Positions 49,687 through 59,479 of a stretch of 64,000 nucleotides of DNA are shown here, in pieces; the stretch's first letter is position 1; each line of letters starts with the position of its first letter. Position numbers and translations under genes: made by a program. The notes under the pieces are model-generated. The model did not search any database and was not told where the DNA came from. It was given only the letters and a program-made list of their open reading frames with translations. Origin of the DNA: Polytrichum commune (lineage: Eukaryota > Streptophyta > Polytrichopsida > Polytrichales > Polytrichaceae); the NCBI GenBank assembly GCA_950295325.1, contig OX485805.1:57066758-57130757 (forward strand), read 5' to 3'.

Positions 49687-49939
49687 CCACTTTCACTCGA
49701 TCGAGTGAAAGTGGCCAGTGGCCAGCCATGGCTCTCAGGCAGCCAGCACGCCAGCGCTGGGCCACTTTCACTCGATCGAGTGAAAGTGGCCAGTGGCCAG
49801 CCATGGCTCTCAGGCAGCCAGCACGCCAGCGCTGGGCCACTTTCACTCGATCGAGTGAAAGTGGCCAGTGGCCAGCCATGGCTCTCAGGCAGCCAGCACG
49901 CCAGCGCTGGGCCACTTTCACTCGATCGAGTGAAAGTGG
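49687..49939. repeat. Tandem array, 75-bp unit, four palindromes
   Basis: 28-bp palindromes (CCAC + core + GTGG) start at 49687, 49762, 49837 and 49912, exactly 75 bases apart. The 47-base linker is nearly invariant and has its own palindromes (CCAGCGCTGG, GCCATGGC). The unit length, divisible by three, leaves all frames open, producing spurious ORFs. The array ends 148 bases before the ATG of the minus-strand gene. Confidence 0.97.
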
Positions 49940-52401
49940 CCCAGCGCCTCCAACCCTGAAGAGTGTCCGTACAGTCAGGTGTGAACGGGGATATTTCCCA
50001 CCACTATATCTTGAAATATACTTCGACTGTAAACTTCTTATTTCTATGTCTTTGACATTCAATGCAAGCCGGGAAGTGTACCTGATGTGTGAAGAATATG
50101 GATGTATATTTGCTACTCAGTCTCTGCTTGCACGACCTTCACTTGGAATCAACAATAAGAGCAGGAGTGGGGATTTTACATAAGTTCTGATTACTGTAGA
50201 AACCAATACCATGTCTTGCTACATGGATCAAGATGGAGGTTATTTAATATTGTGTACAGGAATATGGCTAATCTGAATGCTTATGCTGCAAGGATTCAGG
50301 GGCCTGGATTGAAAAAGAAAAACCAGAATGTGATTAGGTTCCAGTTGTAAATACCTCAAAAAGTGAGCATATCGAAGGAAAATTCAAGATGCCGATTGCA
50401 CTGAACAAATTTAGGATGCTGGGGGTGAAGATTTCAATGAAGCATAGCAAACAAACAATGTGGAACACGAAAATTGACTTAATACACTTGGAGGCTCCAG
50501 GTGCATACTCTTTAGAAATCAAGAGTATCAGGGTGAACATCCCGAATCCATGGAGATGGAACAAACAAAAGAAGATTTCTTAATAAGAATTCAGGGTGCC
50601 TAATGTATAGAAAAACGTCAAGCAAAATGCATTCAATGAAATAAACATAACCAGGATGCTCTTTGTGATATACTGAGTGGATCCCAGGTGTGGATGGCAC
50701 TTCAGGAGGGTGGAGGAATGTGCGAAAAGGGAGATATGATGCAGATTGTGAATTGAAAAAAGGAAGATGCAGATTGTTGAGCAATGTGCATACTAGAGGC
50801 AGAGCTCAACCACATTGGAGTGAACCAGGTGCATACTACAAGATATCAACCAGATTGGAGTGAACCAGGTGCATACTACAAGATATCAACCAGATTTCAA
50901 TGAAACAAGGTGCATACTAGAAGAGATCAACCGGATGGCAGTGAAGCAAGGTGCAAGGTGCATACTAGATCAGCAATTTCAATGAAGCAAGGAGCATAGA
51001 CGAAGGCAAATGCATAATACACTTGGAGCCGGGTGCGGAGAGGGAGAGGGTGCACAATGTTGCAACGGAAGAACCAAGAGGAGAAAACACTAGGATCGAA
51101 GAGGAGAAAACACAATGAAAGTGTTGAGCGGGGGAGGTCATTCTGGACCCAAGATTGGGAACGGCCACGTCCCTTCGCCCAAGTGCCGATGGTCAGGATT
51201 GTGCCGTCAATAATGGACGGCCCAGATCCTAGACGCCGGACCATGATGGGCGGACGAGTAGGCTAGGGTGTAGTTTCACCCGTTCTCATTAAGGAGGGTG
51301 TGGGTTAGTAGGAAGGGTACTTCCTACTAACTGTAGAGGGTATTGATTGCAAACTGTATGATGTTAGTTGGTGCTTTCACTTATGATTCACTTAACTTAC
51401 CAAATGAGCTTTCGTCCAAATGGCTTGATTCCATCACAATGGTTCAATTTAGATATGATACGGCCACCGCCACCGCTTGGCTGGTACATAAACCGAAACC
51501 CCTATATTTGAATGGTATGGGGTTCAGTGAGGATCAAAGAGCAAACATCAAGAAGACACGTTTAAAAGAGTGTACTATGTATTGAAACGTTGATAATCTC
51601 TACTCTCAAAAACGATTCAGTTGAATGGACCTATATATATGCAGCTCAAAAATTATACATATACACATACATATTCATATACATATACATATATATTTCA
51701 CCACATGTAAGAAGGTACTACACCGTTTATGATGTTTAGTGTCAAGTGCACAATTTGCGAAGGGCCTAAACTAGATGCCGGCGGGGTCTCAAAGTGTCAA
51801 GGCTAGCCTACTAATTGCCCATATGATACAATTCATCAACATAAGTAACATGTTTAAGCAAAAATATTAATTAAAAAATCTACATTATGACAGTGAGAGT
51901 AGCACATTGGAATACTTTGGACGACAATTTAGCGCTCCCTTGTAGTCCAAATATTTCTTTTCTGAGCAATTTTGTCTTGAAATCATCATCAAAACCTTGA
52001 GTTTAATTTCCGAGTGAAAAATAAGGTGGGGTGATCAAACCTAAAAAGTTTAATTTGTTTACTGGGCCCTGCATTCAATAAGTATTGTTACATTGTTTAT
52101 GGTGTTTAGTGTCAGGGAATAAATTTGAAGGGTTGCTTGTATTTCATAAGGAAGGGTAACTTAAAATTTTCCCTTTCAAAATGAAGGGTTAGCTCAAAAA
52201 TTGCCCTTCATGTATGTATTGAAATTTTTGTTCAAAGTGCACATTATCATGTTTATCATTTAAGCGATGTTCAATACTATTATAATATAAGTGAGACCAA
52301 ACTTAAAGAACACACATGGTGAAAAGATAGAATAATAATTTCAATAATGAAACATTGATGTTTGAGTATATTGAAACGGTACTGACATTTCAACATATTG
52401 G
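49940..52401. other. Spacer with short tandem repeats
   Basis: At 50814-50950 a roughly 40-base unit containing GAACCAGGTGCATACTAC and GATATCAACCAGA repeats two to four times with decay; related phrases recur from 50390. (TA/CA)n-rich sequence lies at 51655-51695. No gene seen. Confidence 0.5.
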
Positions 52402-54173
52402 TACAGTCTAACCTTGATAATATCACAGCATCCGTTTCACCATAAAGTGTGATATAAGCATTGAAGGTGTCATATTTGATAATGTCACATTCTGAAGATT
52501 TGTGCATAATGTGATATTATCAAAAAAAATAGGTAGACAATCAAAATAAAATTTCAATGTAAAAAAAGAAAATAACAAATACAAGACTTCAATGTTTTTA
52601 CATGTAAACTCTAATTCAAAATTGTGAATAACAGCAAGAGCACATCATAATCTGTCATTGAGACCAGGTAAAGACCTCTCACTAGAGACAAAGGAGCTTC
52701 TAATGTCACATTGTTTTAGTGATGTTTATTGTCCAACACCAATTCTAATGAGTTTGTTATGGATTTTTTCCATTCCTAACAACTCCTGGGTGTTGAAAAT
52801 CTGAAAACCTTGGCTAACCATAAAATTCAAAACATCTTTAGCATATTTTTGTGCATGATCGCTTAGCTATACTACTTTAGACTCGTCATCACAGTGACTG
52901 CTATCAACAATCAATGGGTCTTCTTCCATGGAATCACTAGCTTCCAATGTAGCAACAACAACAAAAACAACAACACAACGAATAACACCTGCACTGCAAA
53001 CCAATTGAACTAATTTAGCTTAAGTCGACACTTACTCTGTACCTAGACCAGCTCACCTAACCGTAGAACTTAACTAACATCCCAAATTACTTCACACAAG
53101 CCGAAACCCTCATAGACACATATTAGGTGAACACATGTGACGGAAGGTGGGATGCATATTAGAGGCCGAGAAGTCTTGCAGACCTTGGACAACTAACCAA
53201 CTAATTCAACTATCAGTTAACTAGTTGCCTTTCGTAACTATAGTTGTTTGTGATTTGACCTGCCAAAAAATGTAGTTAACTATAGTTATATCTAGTTAAC
53301 TAAAGTTGGGCACAACCTGTAGTGTAGTACCATGACAGATCATAGCATCTATATATTTTCCTTCTCTTTTATTCAAAATTTAAATTTGGGACTTGATTCC
53401 AGTTGTGATCCGCACTCAATCAACACCCAATGAGCATCATGATGATGACTTCATTATGTCTAAGTTACTTAGAGTATAATGGGTTCTAGTCCTTCTTGGG
53501 ATGGGCCTTCATGGGTGACAAACATAAGGTCTATTATAGAAGTTATGTAATATACGTTAATTCAAAAATGAAATAACTTGTTGGTTGACTCCTTACATTT
53601 TTTGGAACTCTCAAGTTGTAGTTGGTTGAATTTTTTTCTAGTTAACTATAGTTGTTTTTTAATATGGTCTTAAATATTTCTAGTTAACTATAGTTGTTCT
53701 TCAAATTGGTTTGAAAATTTCCTAGTTAACTATAGTTGTTTTCTAATGTCTTGAAAAAACTCTAGTTAACTCTAGTTATTTTGGCAGTTGTTTAAGGTCT
53801 GAAGTCTTGACAGTGCCGTCCCATACAACACCTTTGAGTGCCGTGTATAGACAACACCGTTCAAAGTTGGTGCACATGGGCGGCTCATGACCATGTGAAT
53901 AGCATTGCATTATCACAGGGGGCGGCTCATGACCCTTTTGGCTATTACAATCTGTCCATCCAACCATCACATACAATCCATCCATAATTGATATTATAAC
54001 GTTCACACTACGGATTTTGGAGTATTTTGGAGTATTTTGGATGTATTTTGGATTTTGGATAGTGGCATTGTCTAGGATGATAGGGATAATAACAAGGGAG
54101 TTTTACACTAAGAAAATCGGTTTCAAACTTTAAGGTGTTCTATTACCAAGGGTGACATTATCAAGGTTAATAG
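52402..54173 (-). mobile_element. pogo/Tigger-like DNA transposon remnant
   Basis: Left end CTAACCTTGATAATATCAC (from about 52409) is the inverted match of the right end at 54152-54173 (GTGACATTATCAAGG). Inside, minus-strand sequence at about 52690-53000 reads, with stops, as the C-terminal tail of a Tigger/CENPB-like transposase: GMEKIHNKLIRIGV followed by TSLKQCDIRSSF, like the rkQttItsFF tail. The catalytic part is missing. The spacer filling it carries many TAGTTAACTATAG motifs. Confidence 0.55.
53209..53781. repeat. Clustered TAGTTAACTATAGTT motifs
   Basis: Copies or near-copies at about 53209, 53271, 53292, 53639, 53682, 53721 and 53762, often followed by GTT and a T-run. Each has the palindrome AGTTAACT at its core. 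Confidence 0.8.
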
Positions 54174-55075
54174 AATGTATCAATGATAATCTCGAGGACA
54201 ACAAGAAAGCAGTAGTAGAAAGATGTAAGAAATTCACAATCTAAATCACTCTTGAAATCTTCTATCCTTCACGGACATTTATAGAGGGACCGGTGGCCTG
54301 TAGTAGGATCTTTAAATATATCTAGATTTCCCCTAAATTTAAGTTAAGGTACATATTATACCTATAACCGATAACTTAAGAATTTCAGCATAGCATATCT
54401 TCGGTTATCAAGAAGGAGTTAATTTTTCTGCGTAGGAAAATAATGTCCATGATGAATGTCGAGCTTTTTTTCAAAATTGATTAAGTAAAGTTAGAATTAC
54501 TACAAATTTTGCAAACATGAAAGTTGGTTAGAGTCCATAACCAACATATAGCTTCACCCATGACCGACAACAACTATTTCGACAACTTCCCCTCCACGAA
54601 GTCATATGGTCCTCACGTTTATAATATAAAAACATCGACTTCTGCTAATTTAAGCCATGCGCGTTCATGCATAGGTCTACTTGTCGGTGATGGGTGCGTT
54701 ATCGGTTATGGGTGTCTATACCTTAGGCCTACGCGACGGTGTAAGGATGTCGTGTGTTCATTGTACTACGCATAAGTTAACTTGGGTTGAACTTCTTTAT
54801 TGCAAGGTGGTAAACTTTAAGGTTGTCTGTTGGTTATAATAACATAACAGATGTTATGTTATTGTTGTGTTGATTATAACATATGGTGAAAGTGGGTGTC
54901 GCAAGGGTTAGCCCTCCATCCGATATTAATATTGTGCACTTTCATAAGCCTACTAGTAGGCAATCTGCTAGCAAGTATTCGAGACCTTCTACCACTAAAT
55001 AATAGTGGCAACTACAACGCCACTAACTACACTAAGTGGTGAATAGTGGTGCGCAATAAACAATCCTCTCAGAAC
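54174..55075. other. Spacer without recognisable genes
   Basis: No family-like frame. A small inverted pair ATAACATAACA/TGTTATGTTAT lies at about 54838-54865. Confidence 0.45.
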
Positions 55076-55228
55076 CTAGTTAACTATAGTGGTGCTTGAT
55101 CACTAACCTATTAATGATTAGTTAACTATAGTGGTGCATGATTGTTGACCTTTAAGGTTTAGTTGATGATGATATTATTTGTGCATGATCATTGACCTAT
55201 TAATGATTAGTTAACTATAGTGGTGCAT
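55076..55228. repeat. Degenerate tandem repeat with TAGTTAACTATAGTGGTGC
   Basis: Copies start near 55076, 55119 and 55207, sharing TAGTTAACTATAGTGGTGC and CCTATTAATGAT. The core is the same AGTTAACT motif as at 53.2-53.8 kb. Confidence 0.8.
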
Positions 55229-57547
55229 ATATGTCCCAACCCACTCTAGTGATATTTAGTGTTAGATACACAAAATACGAACGCATACACTAAATATTAG
55301 TAACCCTAGATGAAAGTAAGTAACATTCATTGTGAACTCAAACACTAAACTTGGACTATGGTAAGTCACATGCCCAAATTTAGTGTTAGTAAGGATGTGA
55401 AAAATTCTTAACAAAGATAAGAGAAGGTGCATGGTCGTAGGGAGGGTGGTGGCGCATTTATGTCTAACACTAGTTATACGACTAGTGTCATACCAAATGT
55501 GTAAACTTCTTATGGGTATAATAATTATGCTTTGACAAGTTTACTCTCATCCATCAACATGTGGAACACTTGACTCCCCAATGCATAGGTTTGTGGCCTT
55601 CGTCACGATGATATGATTCATTCAACGTCGGCTAGATATTAAACTCATTGTCTAGGGGTAACGTTTAGAACTTGGGGTTCAGGCATAGAGTTTTAGTTTT
55701 TAGAGTGCATGTTTAGGATGGAGGGTTGAGGCTTGTAGGTTGAATTGTAAGCATATTTATGCCAATATGTTTGAAATGTCACTATGTTACTTGACCCAAG
55801 ATTGATCACTAGTTTAAATGGTGAAAGGTTAGTGACCATAACGTTACCCCATTTTTCAAAACACCACATTGGAGCTTCAAATGACCGTTCCATTCGTAAT
55901 GGCCACCCTTGCATTTTGCACATAACTGAGCTCATTGGATTTCAAAGGCAGATTGGAGCCCACTAAATAACTTAACCCATAAACCCCAAACCCTAAACCC
56001 TAAACCCTAAAAAGTTCACAATTATTGCGCACTGGAGTGGGAGTGACAACACAACAATCAGTGACAACTTCAAATGTTTGACAATGTATGCCATATTTGC
56101 CAACCACCATTATATTAATTTCATGTAGTTTTCCAATCTAGTGCACGCCATATACTACTAGGCAGTTGTGTTGTCCAAAATTAATGCATAATCCAAATAT
56201 ACTCAAATCCCTGTTTCCATCAATTGAGGTAGCTCTTGGTTTGCTCTAACTCTAACTTAAGTTTGGATTCAATTTGTCTCTTAGACTAGTAGCTCAAATA
56301 AATGCCAATGAATCTACCTACACCAATATTGGCAATTAGGTAGTCTTGCACTAATCTATTGGCATGTCACATTACTTGATTATTTATTACCAGTACAACA
56401 AAATACACAAATTTTGTATGGACTTTAATTGTGATAGGAATGAACCAAAAAACTTAATATAAGGTTTTTGATCCGAGTTTGACCTATGGAAAGTTGCTTG
56501 CGTAAAGAGGCGATGTAAGAGGCAACACAACTTTACCCATTTGCGAAGGCAACCTAATTACACGTACTAAGGTTATGAGTGTGGATGGAAGGAAAGTGGA
56601 GAGGTCATAAAGGGGAGATCCAATGGGTGAACTCCCAATTACGAACAATATAGGCACTTTCAACAATTGACTCCGACCATTGCAAGAGCAACTGCTTGGG
56701 CGTGAACTTTTGAAGACATGATGTGAAGATATGTGACACGTGGCATGCTCACAGGAATTTGCGGGAATGGCCAGTGTTGTAACTGCTTCCTACAGGGTCC
56801 AAGCCATGCATTTATTTGGATGCATTATTGCCACGAAGACACTTGGACACATGGTGATTAAGGTTTGAGGGCCTTATGTTCGCGCTTCTTAATTAAACAC
56901 CTATATTTGTCACTAACGCAGATCAATTGTCCAAGAGTTGTATGCTTGTAATACGTGCAGTTATGAGGGAACACTAAATGAACACGTGTTAGGATGAGAT
57001 TAACTTACGACGTGCTCAAATGTAGACAACGCTTTAAATTGACTAGTTTGATCAGCTGATTCAAATCATTTTAGAGTTCTTAGACTATGACTTAGCTATT
57101 GGACCTAACAAAATAATGTAAAAAGTGTGACCAATGGTGGAAGCAACCGATTCAGACATAGCACTTAATATGAATATCAAATATATTTGGGATTGGTTTT
57201 GTATCATGGTAGCCCATTCATTATTTGCTTCAAATGCAAACCAAAGTGGTACTTCGAGTATAGGGTTTAGGGTTTAGGGTTTAGGGTTTAAGTAGGCTGA
57301 TGGGCCTCCAGAGGCTACTCAATCTTCACTAATATTAACCCACATGCACTTTTCACCTTTCATTTAGGGTATTGGACTAATTGTTAAATAGGGTAGAAGG
57401 GTCTAGGGTCAATTCGAGACGGCATCCTCAGATGAAGTTGGAGGCGCAAATTTCAAATTCTTCCAATTTAATTTATGAATTGTTGAACCCCATAAGCCCA
57501 ATGGGGTTACTATAATGGGGTTAATAAGCCCCTTCCTAATTTGCTTC
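55229..57547. other. Spacer with two interstitial telomere-like repeats
   Basis: (CCCTAAA)3 lies at 55988-56013 and (TTTAGGG)4 at 57261-57292, in opposite orientation and 1.25 kb apart. No genes recognised between or around them. Confidence 0.6.
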
Positions 57548-57763
57548 TATTGGGAAGTTACTAACCTCTGTTGGGAAGTTACTAATCTCTATTGGGAAGT
57601 TACTAACCTCTATTGGGAAGTTACTAACCTCTATTGGGAAGTTACTAATCTCTATTGGGAAGTTACTAACCTCTATTGGGAAGTTATTAATCTCTATTGG
57701 GAAGTTACTAGTAACCTCTATTGGGAAGTTGGGAAGTTACTAACCTCTATTGGGAAGTTATTA
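57548..57763. repeat. Minisatellite, 21-bp unit
   Basis: About ten copies of CTATTGGGAAGTTACTAAC with C/T variation, one partial duplication near 57724. The unit is a multiple of three, so the overlapping 107-codon frame is an artefact. Confidence 0.95.
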
Positions 57764-58540
57764 AGACATTATGTCAATGTTGAGAGATGTGCAAAGCACA
57801 TTGTAATTGGAAATTGGACCCACCCACATAATAATTAATTTTGGATTAATATTGAAATAGTTAATATGAATTTCGGAAGGAGAACTCATCGGGGTGCCAT
57901 AAACCACTCCGATAGCATTGGGAGCATGGCAATTTATCTGCAATACTACAAGCATACATAGATACGTTGGGATGAGGGCCGATGATTTAATTGTAATTGT
58001 TATGACATGTTGGGGACATCCATTTCTTTTCAAGAGATTCAAGGTCTAGGGGTGCAAATATCTTCAACCTTGAAGCCGGTGCACAAATGTAGGTTGCAAC
58101 GACAATGAGCGCTTGTGAGTACCTCAACGTTGTACGCGCCTCAATAGCAGGGTGTGATGCCACAAGTGCGATGGAAGTGGTGGGCTGAGGGTACCTGTTG
58201 ATAGGACCACATTCTGGCGTGTTTTCATCTCATCAATCAAACTTGGATCCAAAGGCGTACCAGCGGGTAGTACGCGCTCATAGTAGTGATGCCCAAGAGT
58301 GGGCGATGTGCTAACTATCATTACAGGATTGGGGGTGGACCGGATTGGCTTAAACACATCATGCCGAAAATAATGCAAAACAATCCCACTAACACAATTG
58401 TATCAAGGTGCATGTAAAAACCCACCCAAAGGCATCAAAAGCCGTCCGCATACGGATCTGTGACGGCCTAAAACGAAAGGGAGGGAACCTTCAAAATTGG
58501 ATTAGGGCACTATTCTCCCACCAATTCTGCTACACCCGAC
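57764..58540. other. Spacer upstream of the DUF7869-type gene
   Basis: An 84-codon minus-strand frame at 58124-58378 (LPAGTPLDPSLIDEM) looks mildly protein-like but matches nothing I know. No other feature. Confidence 0.4.
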
Positions 58541-58547
58541 TATATAA
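58541..58547 (+). promoter_or_regulatory. TATA box of the DUF7869-type gene
   Basis: TATATAA, followed by GCCTGGAAGGAGC, 275 bases before the first palindrome and 939 before the ATG at 59480. This implies that the palindromes downstream are transcribed in the 5' leader. Confidence 0.5.
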
Positions 58548-58815
58548 GCCTGGAAGGAGCACACTCGAACCCTCTTTTGTCGCCCTTTGTGCCAGGGAGC
58601 ACAACACCACAACATTCTTCTTTCTATCCCTTCCAGGGATCAATTTCACACAAGGTTCGGTCCTACACAACAAGAAACACCTGATCAAAGAGGCGCTGTT
58701 CAATGTGCCGTTCCATATGCATGGAGCATTGCAGCGGCACCATATTTGCGGGGCCCTGTACCCATCCCTGCAGTCCGTACAGTACGGCCCGAACAACCGG
58801 CGCTGGGAGGCCCAA

Positions 58816-58964
58816 CACTTTCACTCGATCGAGTGAAAGTGGTGGGCCTGCAATCGACTCGCCAGCCCACTTTCACTCGATCGAGTGAAAGTTTTGTGGC
58901 GCGGCGCTGGCAGGCCCACCACTTTCACTCGATCGAGTGAAAGTGGGCTGGCGAGTCGATTGCA
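58816..58964. repeat. Three palindromes in a nested inverted repeat
   Basis: Core palindromes at 58816-58841, 58869-58892 and 58919-58946. The segment 58850-58892 (GCAATCGACTCGCCAGCCCA plus a core) is also the inverted copy of 58921-58964, so alternative hairpins can form at two scales. Located in the leader of the gene starting at 59480. Confidence 0.93.
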
Positions 58965-59163
58965 TGGGGATGAACATGTGATTGTTTGGGGATGAGGATG
59001 TGATTAGTTTATGGGGAGAGGATGTGATTGTTTGGTGATCGACGTTTTTATTATCGACACAAATAATATGTATAGAGGGAGGTAGGTGTTAATCGGGTGG
59101 GATAGATTGGGTAACATCTATTTATGACCGGATTTTCTGAGAAAAGAAAAGGCATGAAGGGCC

Positions 59164-59257
59164 CAATATGTCGTGTATGTGGCGCGGGCATGCATCCCAC
59201 TTTCACTCGATCGAGTGAAAGTGGGATGCATGCCCGCGCCACATACACGACATATTG
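59164..59257. repeat. Perfect 94-bp palindrome
   Basis: Two 47-base arms with no mismatch and no spacer, centred at 59210/59211 on the shared core TTTCACTCGATCGAGTGAAA. The outer arm sequence (GGCGCGGGCATGCATCCCAC) is unlike the flanks of the other copies. It ends 222 bases before the ATG of the plus-strand gene. Confidence 0.97.
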
Positions 59258-59479
59258 TAACAGGTGATATAGGTGATATCTAGTGAGGTCACAAGGCAGA
59301 TAATACAGGATGAAGTTTTCGTTCTTTAGGATATCTACAGTTGTGTTTTTAGTTTAAACGTTTGGTGATTGCGAGTACAAGCACTAATATGATTCAATAG
59401 CGAATGGTACGTGAAGCTATATCAGGCCTAAGTTGTAACACTGACCGCGCAAGTGTTCTTGTGCAGATTGGCCGAGCAC

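Noticed and set aside
49687-49939. CRISPR-like appearance of regularly spaced palindromic repeats
   Set aside because: The spacers are nearly identical to one another, the setting is a plant nuclear genome and no cas genes exist; it is a tandem repeat.
49616-50183. Long open frames on both strands with repeated peptide LSLDRVKV...
   Set aside because: They are produced by the 75-bp (25-codon) tandem palindrome array, which leaves all frames open; no coding signal.
41195-52430. One large transposon bounded by the pogo-like ends at 41.26 and 52.40 kb
   Set aside because: The two ends are in the wrong relative orientation (each faces away from the interval) and their sequences belong to different subfamilies.
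57515-57838. 107-codon frame with repeated LYWEVTN
   Set aside because: Artefact of a 21-bp minisatellite.
58124-58378. 84-codon minus-strand frame with LPAGTPLDPSLIDEM
   Set aside because: Looks mildly protein-like but has no identifiable family or splice partners.
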